In this document: in pieces, positions 5,936 to 14,412 of the stretch | Layout: each line of letters begins with the position of its first letter | Position numbering within the stretch: position 1 is the first letter of the stretch | Assembly (NCBI GenBank): GCA_031425695.1 | Contig: JANPJV010000183.1 | Location: 1 to 27,242 of the forward strand | Direction of reading: 5' to 3' | Source: JANPJV01 sp031425695 | GTDB taxonomy: Bacteria; Pseudomonadota; Gammaproteobacteria; Xanthomonadales; SZUA-5 | DNA: 27,242 nt | Translations under genes and position numbers: made by a program | The notes under the pieces: generated by a model | What the model was told of the DNA's origin: nothing | Seen by the model: only the letters and a program-made list of their open reading frames with translations | Database searches by the model: none

Positions 5936-7359
5936 TGAAGGAGCGACTCCCTTGGTGTCGTCGGCAGCGGCGGCTCGGCGGCCCGCTCGGGTCGATCGAG
6001 AATGCCTTCGAGCAAGGGCAGCATTCCCTTGAGCCGGCGGGTGCGGATCATCAGGTCCCACAGCGGCTCGAATTTCTTCCAGCCGGCGGCGTAGGCGAAG
6101 CGCCGCAGTCGATGGGGATAAGCGCCGCCACGCAGCGCCGCGCGGGCGATGTTCGACCAGCTGTAGAAGTCCCGGTAGGCGCGCCAGTAGCCACGCTCGA
6201 GCGCCTCGGTGCTCATGTGGCGCGGGGTGAAGACAGCCTGGCGGGTGTCATAGCGGCGCCAGTCGTTGTGCAGCAGCCGGCCTTCGGCTTCGATGCGGGC
6301 GTGGAAGGCGGTGCCGGGGTAGGGCGTCGCGACGTGGAAGGTTGCAGTCGTGAGCCCCTGGGTGACGGCCCACTCGACGGTGCGTGCGAATACGTCCTCG
6401 CGGTCGTCGTCGAGCCCGAAAACGAAGCTGCCATTGATGGCGACTCCGAGCGAGTGCAGGCGTTCGATTGCACACTGGTAGCTCTGGCGCAGGTTCTGGG
6501 TCTTGTTGGACGCCTTGAGGTTGGCGTCGGACAGGCTCTCGAAGCCGATGAAGATGCTGCGGAGGCCTGCAGCGGCAGCGTGCTCGATGGTGTCGCCGCG
6601 CAAGATTGCATCGACCGTGGAAGCGCCCTGGAACAGCCGGCCCATGCCGCGCATGCCGGCGAACAACGCCTGCGCAAAGCGCTGGTGGCCGAGCAGGTGA
6701 TCGTCGAGGAAATAGAGATGGCGACCCGGCAGGCGCTCGATCTCGGCGAGCGCCGCATCCACGGTCTGCGTGTAGAAACCCTTGCCGCCAGCGAAGAACG
6801 CGTCCTTGTAGCAAAAGTCGCAGTGGTGCGGGCAGCCACGCGAGACCACGATCGAGTTGGGGACGAGGTACAGCGAGCGCTTGATCAGGTCGCGACGAAT
6901 GGGCGGCACGCCCAGCAGGGTGCGCGCCTGGGCTACGTAGCGTGGCTGTGCGCGGCCGGCACGCACGTCGGCGAGCAGGCGGGGAAAGATCTCCTCGCCC
7001 GGCCCGCAGCAGACGATGTCGGCATGCAGTGCGGCCTCGTCCGGGAGCGCGGTGACGTGCAAGCCGCCGAGCGCAACGAGACAGCCGCGGGCGCGATAGC
7101 GATCGGCGATCTCGTAGCTGCGGTGGGCGTTGGTGATGTAGACCTGGATGACGACCAGATCGGGATCGTCGTCGAGGCGCAGCGTCTCGACATGCTCGTC
7201 GGAGAGGGTCAGCTGGTCATCGGGTTGGCAGTAGCCCGCGAGCGTCGCCAGGCCCAGGGGCGGGAACAGCGAGTATTTGATCGGCCGGAAGAACGGGCTG
7301 GTCGCTTCGGTCAGCGCGGGCAGGATGAAATGGATGCGCAGCGGACGGTGGATGCTCAT
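5932..7359 (-). CDS. B12-binding domain radical SAM protein
   Basis: A 475-aa enzyme with an N-terminal cobalamin-binding Rossmann-like domain (about residues 1-140; DPDLVVIQVYITN at 65-77, ALGGLHVTALP at 96-106, GPGEEIFPRLL at 119-129). A radical SAM domain follows, with the iron-sulfur motif C176-x3-C180-x2-C183 (SRGCPHHCDFCYK). FIGFESLSD and ATPYPGTAF are typical of the same B12-radical-SAM group that includes BchE- and HpnP-like methylases and cyclases. The substrate is not predictable. It shares ATGA overlaps with both neighbours: a 67-aa protein before it and a sugar transferase after it, which suggests tight co-translation and a product tied to a lipid-linked or envelope molecule. That role is inference. 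Confidence 0.88.
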   Translation of the reverse strand: MSIHRPLRIHFILPALTEATSPFFRPIKYSLFPPLGLATLAGYCQPDDQLTLSDEHVETLRLDDDPDLVVIQVYITNAHRSYEIADRYRARGCLVALGGLHVTALPDEAALHADIVCCGPGEEIFPRLLADVRAGRAQPRYVAQARTLLGVPPIRRDLIKRSLYLVPNSIVVSRGCPHHCDFCYKDAFFAGGKGFYTQTVDAALAEIERLPGRHLYFLDDHLLGHQRFAQALFAGMRGMGRLFQGASTVDAILRGDTIEHAAAAGLRSIFIGFESLSDANLKASNKTQNLRQSYQCAIERLHSLGVAINGSFVFGLDDDREDVFARTVEWAVTQGLTTATFHVATPYPGTAFHARIEAEGRLLHNDWRRYDTRQAVFTPRHMSTEALERGYWRAYRDFYSWSNIARAALRGGAYPHRLRRFAYAAGWKKFEPLWDLMIRTRRLKGMLPLLEGILDRPERAAEPPLPTTPRESLLQ

Positions 7360-7559
7360 GGCTTGCCACCTGCGCGCTCGACAGCGTGCAACGCACGCAG
7401 GCGCAGCGCCCGGATGATGTCGCGGCGCGCGCGCCGATTCTCGATGCCGGCGAGCGCAGTAAAGTAGTCGAGCAGGTCTAAGGCGCGCATGCGCGCGCGC
7501 GACTCCCGCCGCTCCGAAGCGACACCATCCGGTCCCCTGGATTCACCGTTGCGACGCAT
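7356..7559 (-). CDS. Small protein (67 aa) leading the radical SAM operon
   Basis: An Arg-rich 67-aa protein with no Cys, no signal peptide and no membrane segment. The first 25 residues are polar (MRRNGESRGPDGVASERRES), and residues 26-67 look helical (LDLLDYFTALAGIENRRARR, then DIIRALRLRALHAVERAGG). The ATG at 7559 is preceded by a perfect AAGGAG (7570-7565) five bases upstream, the strongest ribosome-binding site among these three genes; a GTG one codon earlier is less well placed. Its TGA overlaps the ATG of the radical SAM gene. I do not recognise it. It could be a small partner protein, a substrate peptide for the radical SAM enzyme, or a regulator. Confidence 0.7.
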   Translation of the reverse strand: MRRNGESRGPDGVASERRESRARMRALDLLDYFTALAGIENRRARRDIIRALRLRALHAVERAGGKP

Positions 7560-7653
7560 CACCGCTCCTTATCATCGGGAGCAGTGTCTGCCTGCCATGT
7601 GTGGTGAATATGAGGCGGGCGCGAAGTAAAGGGGCGGAGGCTGAATTGCTCTC

Positions 7654-7742
7654 GTAGGTCATCTTGCGCCCGCAGGGCGCTACGTGATGGCACTTCGCGG
7701 GTCAGTGTCAAGTAGCCCGCTGGCGCGGGCAACATGACCTAC
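7654..7742 (+). repeat. Inverted REP pair, GTAGGTCAT family
   Basis: Left arm GTAGGTCATCTTGCGCCCGC... (7654-7687) and right arm ending GGGCAACATGACCTAC (7708-7742) are imperfect inverted copies of one unit, with an internal palindrome in each. Two further copies occur at 15695-15757 and 25864-25950. It separates the divergent radical SAM operon and creB. Confidence 0.8.
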
Positions 7743-7813
7743 GGCGGCGCGTCAAAGCAGCGCCGTCTCACCCACCCAGCAAAGCCCTATCCTCGGCACC
7801 CAACGGAGGTGCC

Positions 7814-8476
7814 ATGCCACGGATTCTGCTGGTCGAGGACGAGGGTGCGATTGCGCAGACGGTCGAGTTCGCGCTGCGCGCGGATGGCTTCGAAACGGTG
7901 CATGCGCTGACCGGTCGCGATGGCTTGCGCCAAGCGGCGTCGACTCGCTTCGATCTCGCCATCCTCGATGTCGGCCTGCCGGACATTGGCGGCTTCGCGT
8001 TGTGCCGGGAGCTGCGCCGGGATCGCGACCTGCCGGTGATCTTCCTGACTGCGCGGAATGCAGAAGCCGAGCGCGTGCTCGGCCTGGAAATCGGTGCCGA
8101 CGATTACGTCGCCAAGCCATTCTCGCCGCGCGAACTGGTGGCGCGCGTTCGCGCGGTGCTGCGGCGCAGCCGTGGCCCGCAAGTTGGCGGCGGGTTCGAG
8201 CATGATGTCGAGGGCCATCGCGTGTTCTTCCGCGGGAAGCTGCTCGACCTGACCCGCTACGAGTACGGATTGCTGGCGGCCCTGCTGCAGCGACCGGGCG
8301 CGATCCTGTCGCGCGAACAGCTGATGAGCCGCGTCTGGGGCGGCGACAGCGAGAGCTCGGATCGCACCGTCGACACCCACATCAAGACCCTGCGCGCCAA
8401 GCTCAAGGAGATCGACGCCGACGCTGATCCGATCCGCACGCAGCGTGGCCTCGGCTACTCGCTCCAGGTGGATTGA
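7814..8476 (+). CDS. creB: Response regulator CreB
   Basis: A 220-aa OmpR-family response regulator. The receiver domain (1-120) has the acidic pair E8-D9, phospho-acceptor Asp52 in LAILDVGLPD, Thr in FLTARN and Lys in YVAKPF. The C-terminal winged helix (about 130-220) has LTRYEYGLLAALLQRPG and the recognition region SDRTVDTHIKTLRAKL. It is named CreB because the kinase downstream is clearly CreC. In E. coli CreBC responds to growth conditions in minimal medium and to cell-wall stress and controls cre-tagged genes. A strong GGAGGTG precedes the ATG. No obvious TTCAC-n6-TTCAC cre tag was seen just upstream. Confidence 0.9.
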   Translation: MPRILLVEDEGAIAQTVEFALRADGFETVHALTGRDGLRQAASTRFDLAILDVGLPDIGGFALCRELRRDRDLPVIFLTARNAEAERVLGLEIGADDYVAKPFSPRELVARVRAVLRRSRGPQVGGGFEHDVEGHRVFFRGKLLDLTRYEYGLLAALLQRPGAILSREQLMSRVWGGDSESSDRTVDTHIKTLRAKLKEIDADADPIRTQRGLGYSLQVD

Positions 8477-8481
8477 CGCCG

Positions 8482-9909
8482 ATGCGGATCGGCCTGCGCA
8501 TCCTGCTCGGCTACTTCGCGATCGTCGCGCTGGCGGCGCTGCTGCTCACGCAGGTGTTCGTCGCCCAGGTCAAGCCGGGCGTGCGCCAGGCGCAGGAAGA
8601 CACGCTGGTCGATGCCGCCAATGTGCTTGCCGAGCTCGCCACTGACGACCTCATCGCCGGGCAGATTGCCGAGGGCCGATTCGCCACCCGCGTGCGGGGC
8701 ATGAATGCACGCGATCCGGGTGCGGCGATCTGGGGCTTCAACAAGCGTGACACCAACTACCGCGTCTACGTGACCAACGCCGCCGGAGTGGTCGTCTTCG
8801 ACAGCAGCGGTCGCGACGTCGGCGCCGATTACTCGCGCTGGAACGATGTGCATCGCACCTTGCGCGGCGAGTACGGCGCACGCTCGACAGCGGCCGATCC
8901 CACGGACCCCGACTCAACGGTGATGCATGTCGCCGCGCCAATCCGCAACGACGCCGGGCAGATCATCGGCGCGCTCACTGTGGCCAAGCCGAACCGTGTC
9001 ATTGCTCCGTTCATCGAGCGCAGCCAGGGCATCGTGCTGCGCTGGGGTGTCGTGCTGCTTGGCGTGGCATTGCTGATTGGCGTGGCGGCGGCGACCTGGC
9101 TGTCGCGCCAGCTCGGGGCGCTGCGCCGCTATGCGCAGGCCGTGAGTGCCGGTGAGCGCGCCAGCCTGCCGCGCTCGGCGGGCGAATTTGCCGAGCTCGG
9201 TGCGGCGCTCGAAAACATGCGCGCGCAGCTGGAGGGCAAGCAGTACGTCGAGCGCTACGTGCAAGACCTGACCCATGAGATGAAGAGCCCGCTCGCGGCC
9301 ATCCGCGCCAGCGCCGAGCTCCTCGAGCAGCCCTTGCCGCCGGCTGACCAGGCGCGATTTGCCGGCGTCATCCACGCGCAAAGCGAACGGCTGGCACTGA
9401 TGATCGACCGCATGCTCGCGCTGGCCGCTGTCGAGCATCGCCAGCGCCTGGAGTCGCGGCGCACGCTCGAGGTGGCCGCACTGCTGCAGGCGGTGGCCGA
9501 TGACAGCCGCCCGCGGCTGGAATCGCGCAACCAGAGGCTCGAACTGCGTGCCTGCGCGGGACACGTCGGTGGCGACGAGTTCTTGCTGCGCCAGGCGCTC
9601 GATAACCTGGTCGAGAATGCGTCGGATTTCGCGCCTGCGGGCAGCGCGATCGAGATCACGACCACAGCGGAATCGGGCACGGTGGCGATTCAGGTGTGTG
9701 ATCGCGGGCCCGGCGTCCCCGACTATGCTCTCGAGCGTGTCTTCGAGCGCTTTTACTCATTGCCACGACCGGATGGCGGCCATCGCAGCAGCGGCCTGGG
9801 TCTGTGCTTCGTGGCGCAGGTCGCTGACCTCCATGGCGGCTCGGCCGCGCTCGAGAATCGTGCAGAGGGTGGGGCGTGTGCGTCGCTGCGATTGCCGGCT
9901 GCGCGTTGA
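8482..9909 (+). CDS. creC: Sensor histidine kinase CreC
   Basis: A 475-aa membrane kinase matching CreC along its length. It begins MRIGLRILLGYFAIVALAAL (first membrane helix, about 6-27). The periplasmic sensor has KPGVRQAQEDTLVD, DYSRWNDV and GEYGARSTAADPTDPDSTVM. A second helix lies near 178-200, then His265 in LTHEMKSPLAAIRASAELL, the N-box NLVENASDF, G1 DRGPGVPDYAL and G2 SSGLGLCFV. The SRWNDV...GARST...VMHVAAPI pattern is diagnostic of CreC. The ATG at 8482 is preferred over an upstream TTG at 8473 that overlaps the creB stop, because the protein then starts like E. coli CreC. creD, which follows creC in enterobacteria, is absent here. Confidence 0.93.
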   Translation: MRIGLRILLGYFAIVALAALLLTQVFVAQVKPGVRQAQEDTLVDAANVLAELATDDLIAGQIAEGRFATRVRGMNARDPGAAIWGFNKRDTNYRVYVTNAAGVVVFDSSGRDVGADYSRWNDVHRTLRGEYGARSTAADPTDPDSTVMHVAAPIRNDAGQIIGALTVAKPNRVIAPFIERSQGIVLRWGVVLLGVALLIGVAAATWLSRQLGALRRYAQAVSAGERASLPRSAGEFAELGAALENMRAQLEGKQYVERYVQDLTHEMKSPLAAIRASAELLEQPLPPADQARFAGVIHAQSERLALMIDRMLALAAVEHRQRLESRRTLEVAALLQAVADDSRPRLESRNQRLELRACAGHVGGDEFLLRQALDNLVENASDFAPAGSAIEITTTAESGTVAIQVCDRGPGVPDYALERVFERFYSLPRPDGGHRSSGLGLCFVAQVADLHGGSAALENRAEGGACASLRLPAAR

Positions 9910-9928
9910 GTGGCTTTACTGGCTTTGA

Positions 9929-9950
9929 TGTGGGAGCAGCCATCGCTGCA
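9929..9950 (+). repeat. REP-like palindrome, TGTGGGAGCAGCCAT family
   Basis: TGTGGGAGCAGCCATCGCTG with GCAGC...GCTGC pairing, a relative of the pair at 3653-3731. It follows creC. Confidence 0.55.
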
Positions 9951-10012
9951 AGCTTTTGCTTGGCTTTGAAAATTCATTGCAGCACTGGCACAACCGTAGG
10001 ATCGCCGCCCAA

Positions 10013-10091
10013 GTAGCCCGGGTAAGCGCAGCGCATCCGCGGACGAGCCCGACACCATTTCCCGGGTGCGCCTGCGGCTTACCCGGGCTAC
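10013..10091 (+). repeat. Inverted repeat, GTAGCCCGGGTAAGCGC type
   Basis: GTAGCCCGGGTAAGCGCAGC (10013-10032) is mirrored by GCGGCTTACCCGGGCTAC (10074-10091), with extra internal CCGGG pairing. Elements of this type are widespread in proteobacterial intergenic regions. It sits between the convergent creC and permease genes and may end transcription from both sides. Confidence 0.75.
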
Positions 10092-10168
10092 GTCTGTCGC
10101 TACGTGGCGAGACGCGGCGCTGGCGCGATCAATTAATTCGTATCCAGTGGTTGTTCGCGCGCTCAGTG

Positions 10169-11485
10169 TCACGCTACCTTCCCTCGCCGAGCCACCACAA
10201 ACAGCACGCTGCCCACCGCGAGCAAGCCCAAGGTGGCGAGCACTGCGCGCCATTCGACCTGAGTCAGTAAGCCGAGGCAAATGGCCACGGCCAACACGGG
10301 CACGGCCCAGCCGCCGGGCAGCTGCATTCGGCCGGCGGCGCGTCGGCGTACGGCCGGCATGGCGGCGATGCAGGTGAGATAGAGCAGCAGCCGGGTGAGC
10401 ACGCTCATCACCGCGAGCCACGCAAAACTGCCACTGGCGGCCAGCGCGAAGGCGGCAATGCCGTAGGCGAGAATCGAATTTGCCGGCGTCAGGTGGCGCG
10501 GGTGGATGGCGGCGAACCAGCGTGGCAGTTGTCCGTCGAGACCGAGCCGGTAGCTGACCCGCGGTGTTGAGAACATCGATCCGACCAGGTTGCCGCCGAC
10601 CGACGCGATGATGCCCAGTGCCACCATCCAGGCGCCGGCAGGCCCGAGCCAGGCAGTGCCTGCGGCCAGCAGCGGTCGTTCGGTGCCGGCGAGATCCGGC
10701 AGCAGCGATTGAGCAGCGAGTTGGATCAGGGCGTACATCGCCGCGGTAACCAGCAGGGCGGCGAGCAGGGCGCGCGGCATGTCGCGTTGCGGATCGCGTG
10801 CCTCGCCGGCCGGCACCACGCTCGATTCGAAACCGACGAAAGCGTAGATGACCAGCAGCAAGGCGCTACCGAGCGCCGGTGGGTCGGGTGGCGCCAGCGC
10901 ACCAGCGAACGCTGCACCATCGAGCCGGCTGATCCCGTAGATGGCAAACGCCAGCAGCGGCAGCAGCTTCAGCGCCGTCAGCGAACCGAGTGAGGCGATC
11001 GCCGCGCGCGCCCCGGCAATATTCACCCACACGATCCCGGCGGTCGCGGCGCCGAGCAGCAGGATGCGTACCGAGGTGCTGTCCGCGGCAGGCCAGAAGA
11101 ATCCGATCGACGCCACCAGCAGGCTCAGGTTGGCGGCAAACGCAGTCAGCCGCGCAATGTAGAAGGCCCAGCCAGCCTGGAAGGCGACGAACGGACCGAA
11201 CGCCGTCCGCGCATACAGCACCGGGCCACCCGTCTCGGAGAACGCGCTCGACAGTTCCGCAAAGCACAGCAGGATCGGCGCGATCAGCAGCGCGCAGAGC
11301 ACGAACAGCCAAGGGCTGAAATCCCCTGCCAGCGCCTGCGCCGGGCCCGGGATCCCGAAAATGCCAGCACCGATCATGCCGTTGAGCGCCAGCAGCCAGA
11401 GGGCGACGACGGAGAGTTGGCGGGCGAGGGGTTCTGCGGCTGCTGGTGGCTGTTCGGTCATCCCATGATCCGATGTCGGCGGCAT
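10169..11485 (-). CDS. APC-superfamily amino acid permease
   Basis: A 438-aa inner-membrane transporter with about twelve hydrophobic helices. The first, LNGMIGAGIFGIPGPAQALA, carries the GAGIFG substrate-binding motif of the amino acid-polyamine-organocation family. Later helices include FAELSSAFSETGGPVLYART and VIYAFVGFESSVVPAGEARD, both typical of the family. The substrate is not predictable. The frame is open upstream into the GC-rich tandem repeat. The ATG at 11485 is chosen because AGGTGG lies upstream at a suitable distance; an alternative ATG at 11461 has a poorer site. The AGGTGG comes from the edge of the repeat array. Confidence 0.87.
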   Translation of the reverse strand: MPPTSDHGMTEQPPAAAEPLARQLSVVALWLLALNGMIGAGIFGIPGPAQALAGDFSPWLFVLCALLIAPILLCFAELSSAFSETGGPVLYARTAFGPFVAFQAGWAFYIARLTAFAANLSLLVASIGFFWPAADSTSVRILLLGAATAGIVWVNIAGARAAIASLGSLTALKLLPLLAFAIYGISRLDGAAFAGALAPPDPPALGSALLLVIYAFVGFESSVVPAGEARDPQRDMPRALLAALLVTAAMYALIQLAAQSLLPDLAGTERPLLAAGTAWLGPAGAWMVALGIIASVGGNLVGSMFSTPRVSYRLGLDGQLPRWFAAIHPRHLTPANSILAYGIAAFALAASGSFAWLAVMSVLTRLLLYLTCIAAMPAVRRRAAGRMQLPGGWAVPVLAVAICLGLLTQVEWRAVLATLGLLAVGSVLFVVARRGKVA

Positions 11486-11499
11486 TGCAACCCACCTAG

Positions 11500-11636
11500 A
11501 GCGTCCGCGCGCAGCGCAGACCCACCAAGAGCGTCCGTGCGCAGCGCAGGCCCACCAAGAGCGTCCGCGCGCCAAGAGCGTCCGCGCACAGCGCAGACCC
11601 ACCAGGAGCGTCCGCGCACAGCGCAGACCCACCAAA
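11500..11636 (+). repeat. GC-rich tandem repeat, locus B (30-bp period)
   Basis: Units start at 11500, 11530, 11560 (shortened to 17 bp), 11577 and 11607, with a diverged sixth from 11637. The unit is AGCGTCCGCGCGCAGCGCAG, then ACCCACCAAG. It is the same core as the locus at 5271 but with a 30-bp period and no spacer. The rest of the gene-free stretch to 11861 shows nothing clear beyond a possible promoter region for the small secreted protein. Confidence 0.85.
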
Positions 11637-11861
11637 AGCGTGCGTGCTCCGCAGGGCAGCGCGTCAGCCTACGCTATTGCCGGCTCGAATGGACCGGCGA
11701 TTAATATTTATTCATGGCCATTGGTCACTGGGACTTCATGGCCTGTTGACGCTTTGTTACCTGTGCCAATCTGCAATCGCGCCGGCAGCCAATCACTCCC
11801 GGCCGCGAATGTTCTGCAGCGGGTCGGCGCCCCTTGCGCCACGCACATACGGAGATCTCGA

Positions 11862-12146
11862 ATGAATAAGCGCACTTCCCTGTTCCTGGCCGCTGCAATG
11901 GTTTTTGCGGCCCCCGTCATGGCTGGAAATAATCTCGCCAGCGTCGACGATCTGGTCGCCGAATCCGGTCTAACCAAGCAGCAGGTCCGGATGCTCATCG
12001 GCGCCCGCACGCCGTATCCGGCCTATCGAGCGGGTTACGAGCGCTTGCGCAAACAGCTGATTGCCTCGGTTGGGCGCGAGCGCTTCGACGAGCTGGTCAT
12101 CGAGCTGCGCAAGCAGTCGGATTCGGTCGAGACCCACGCTGGTTGA
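11862..12146 (+). CDS. Small exported protein, 94 aa
   Basis: Begins MNKRTSLFLAAAMVFAAPVM with a clear Sec signal peptide and likely cleavage after VMA (residue 21). The mature 73 residues are mostly helical (VDDLVAESGLTKQQVRMLIG; GYERLRKQLIASVGRERFDE) and lack Cys. GGAG lies 7 bases before the ATG. The frame is open upstream, but that extension begins in the repeat array and has no signal. No family is recognised. It is monocistronic, with a hairpin after the stop. Confidence 0.75.
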   Translation: MNKRTSLFLAAAMVFAAPVMAGNNLASVDDLVAESGLTKQQVRMLIGARTPYPAYRAGYERLRKQLIASVGRERFDELVIELRKQSDSVETHAG

Positions 12147-12161
12147 CCGACGGCGACTCAT

Positions 12162-12187
12162 GCGAAGGTCCCTGCGGGGGCCTTCGC
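12162..12187 (+). terminator. Hairpin after small exported protein gene
   Basis: GCGAAGGTCCC-tgcg-GGGGCCTTCGC, an 11-bp stem with one G-T pair, starts 15 bp after the stop. No T-run follows, so termination efficiency is uncertain. Confidence 0.45.
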
Positions 12188-12290
12188 CGATTATCCATGG
12201 CGAAAATCTAAAACGATGGATCGGATTCCCCGTCGTTAAATTTTATTGGATTAGCGTCAAATATAATCATGGTGCTCCCCGCTCTCGCGC

Positions 12291-12390
12291 TTTTAGGGAG
12301 AGGGGTAGGGGGGAGGGGCTTTTGACTAAAGCCAATCAAGAGCACCCTCTCCCCCAGCCCCTCTCCCTGGAAGCATGGGAGAGGGGAGCA
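12291..12390 (+). repeat. CCCTCTCCC-type inverted repeat
   Basis: GGGAGAGGGG-type and CCCTCTCCCCC-type blocks alternate here. The strongest hairpin is CCCCTCTCCC (12358-12367) with GGGAGAGGGG (12377-12386), loop 9 nt. Similar elements are common in proteobacterial intergenic DNA. It lies just downstream of the minus-strand DUF885 gene and may terminate its transcript. Confidence 0.7.
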
Positions 12391-12404
12391 ACGGTAGCAA
12401 ACCG

Positions 12405-14222
12405 CTACTTGATCGGCTCGTCGAGCATCAGCTGACGCACGAAGCGGACCGGTGGCGCTCCGTAGGAGAGCACGCGGTCATGGTAGGTCTTCAGCTTGAA
12501 GGCTTCGCCATCGCGTTTCTGCACGGCTGCGCGGGTGTCGAAATGCTCTTGCACGCCGACGAAATAGGTCGGCAGTTGCGCGCTGGTGAGCTGGGCGCGG
12601 GTCCACTTGCCGGCTGCCTCGCGTTCCTGCTGGAAGGTTCGGCGCACCATGAGGTCGAGCGCCTGCTCGCGCGTCCAGTTGTCGACGTGGACGCCCTGGT
12701 CGAGGATCGCGTTGGCGATCGCTCGCAGGTAGAACTTGTAGCGCACCAGGCGGAACAGCGGATCGCCGCCGAGATAGCCGGCGTCCATCATGACGTCTTC
12801 GGTGTAGACCGCCCAGCCTTCCGCGAACAGCCCTGAGCGCAGCACTGCACGCAAAGTCGAGGGATGCCGTGCCGAATGCGCGCCCTCGAGGTAGTGCCCG
12901 GGCATTGCTTCGTGGATCGAGAGCAGGTGCAACATGCGCGTGTTGTATTCGCGCAGGAATGATTCGACCTGGGGCTCGGTCCAGTCGTCCGGGATCGGCG
13001 AGACCGCATAGAAAGTTGCCAGTCCCTTGTCGAGCGGTCCTGGGGAATCGCAATAGGCGACCGCGACGCCGCGCTGGAACTCGGGCATCAGGATGATCTT
13101 CACCGGATCGTCGGGCACGGTGACGAGGTCTTTCTCGCGTGTGAAACGCGTCGCTTCCGCCAGGGTGGCTTCGGCGGTGGCGACCACCTGGTCACGCGCA
13201 GGGCGATCGGCGTAGGCCAGTTCGAGCGCGGCCTCGATGGCCTCCTGCTGCTGCGCATCGTCCGGGGTTTCCGGGAACTCGCGGGGCTCAGCCTGGGCGG
13301 AGAGGACGGTGCGCGCGACGCTGTACATTTCGCCGCGCACGCGCACCAGCTCGGCCTCGGCGCGCTGCGCGATCTCGGCGCGCGACAGCGAAGAATTGAG
13401 CGCGAACGTGAGCTTGCGGTCGTACTTTTCGGCGCCGATGCGGAAGTCGCCGGCTGCATTCGGGACCAGCGTCTGGTCGAGCCAGGTCTGCTGTTCGGCC
13501 ACGGCGGTGCGCAGGGCAGTGATCGCCGTATCGAGGCGCTGGCGGGGCTCGGCCCCGAGCCCATCGGCGGCCGGGAGCACCAGGTCGTCGATCAGGCTGA
13601 GCACACCCGCATGCTGCTTGGCGACGGTTTCCGCATGCACCTTCGGGACGCGCTTGAGATCGAGGTTCTCACGCATCTGCAGGAACAGCGCAGGAATTTT
13701 TTCCATGCGCGCGGCGACGCTCTCGAGGCGCTGCTCGACCGGAGCGAAATCGCGTGCCATCAGGCTGTAGATCGCTCCGCCGGCGAGCTGGGTATAGACC
13801 TGCGGATCCCAGGCCCAGTCCTGCGATTCCTCTTCGCTCCAGAGCTCGAAGGCGAGCTGGTTGCGCAGGATCTGCGCGTCGACCTGGTTTTCGCGCGACA
13901 GGTTATCGGCTTTGATGGCGTCGAGCTCGGCGAGAAGCGTGCGGTTGAAATCGCTTACGGCCTTGCGGCCCGCCGCGCTGAGGTCGTCGAGCGTGCCGTC
14001 ATGTCGATGTTCACCGATGGCAGTCGCGAACACCGGGCTCAGCCGAAACTTGCCCTCCAGCCAGCGCTTGGAGAGTTCCGCGAAGGCGGCATCTGCCTGC
14101 TCCGTCGTGGCCACGGCGGGCGCGACCGGTGACTCAGGTTTAGCCACTGCGGGTGGGGCCTGCTGCTCGCAGCCGAGCATCAGGACGGAAACAATGACAG
14201 TGACCAGGAGGCGCAGGCGCAT
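12405..14222 (-). CDS. DUF885-family exported lipoprotein, predicted zinc-dependent hydrolase
   Basis: A 605-aa protein. Residues 1-18 form a lipoprotein-like signal (MRLRLLVTVIVSVLMLGC; the lipobox is slightly atypical with Leu-Gly before Cys18). The body matches DUF885: FRLSPVFATAIGEHRHDG near the N-terminus, and near the C-terminus HEAMPGHYLEGAH at residues 437-449, the HExxPGH metal-binding signature, followed by FAEGWAVYTEDVM and ILDQGVHVDNWT. Family members are periplasmic or outer-membrane-attached metallo-hydrolases, probably peptidases. The frame is open far upstream, but the ATG at 14222 gives the signal peptide. It is divergent from the delta-60 protein gene. Confidence 0.87.
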   Translation of the reverse strand: MRLRLLVTVIVSVLMLGCEQQAPPAVAKPESPVAPAVATTEQADAAFAELSKRWLEGKFRLSPVFATAIGEHRHDGTLDDLSAAGRKAVSDFNRTLLAELDAIKADNLSRENQVDAQILRNQLAFELWSEEESQDWAWDPQVYTQLAGGAIYSLMARDFAPVEQRLESVAARMEKIPALFLQMRENLDLKRVPKVHAETVAKQHAGVLSLIDDLVLPAADGLGAEPRQRLDTAITALRTAVAEQQTWLDQTLVPNAAGDFRIGAEKYDRKLTFALNSSLSRAEIAQRAEAELVRVRGEMYSVARTVLSAQAEPREFPETPDDAQQQEAIEAALELAYADRPARDQVVATAEATLAEATRFTREKDLVTVPDDPVKIILMPEFQRGVAVAYCDSPGPLDKGLATFYAVSPIPDDWTEPQVESFLREYNTRMLHLLSIHEAMPGHYLEGAHSARHPSTLRAVLRSGLFAEGWAVYTEDVMMDAGYLGGDPLFRLVRYKFYLRAIANAILDQGVHVDNWTREQALDLMVRRTFQQEREAAGKWTRAQLTSAQLPTYFVGVQEHFDTRAAVQKRDGEAFKLKTYHDRVLSYGAPPVRFVRQLMLDEPIK

Positions 14223-14412
14223 GGCAGGTTCCGCAGGGGGCGACGCCGCAGCATAGCCGTGCCGGGGTGCATGGCACCGTCTCGGGTGACGTCGACGAAT
14301 CGTGTCGGTGGGGGCGATTGCAAAAAATAGTTCCAGGCGGGCGGAGGAAAGTGGCGCGCACTGCGTACTGCGGAGCACTGGCGCTCTCGCGCCGCTGATT
14401 CGGAGCTTACCC

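Noticed and set aside
5935..7467. 510-codon plus-strand frame opposite the radical SAM gene
   Set aside because: Antisense shadow in GC-rich DNA; the minus-strand frame has clear radical SAM motifs and operon overlaps.
11486..11635. Upstream extension of the permease frame through the repeats
   Set aside because: The extra 50 residues are repeat-derived (Cys/Trp/Arg-rich) and do not resemble permease N-termini; a well-placed start exists at 11485.
11500..11636. Possible CRISPR array from regular 30-bp GC-rich repeats
   Set aside because: Units are directly contiguous without unique spacers, and no cas gene is nearby; they are tandem stem-loop repeats.
11746..11772. TTGACG as a -35 box before the 94-aa exported protein
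   Set aside because: No good -10 at correct spacing; the best candidate is only 15 bp away and weak.
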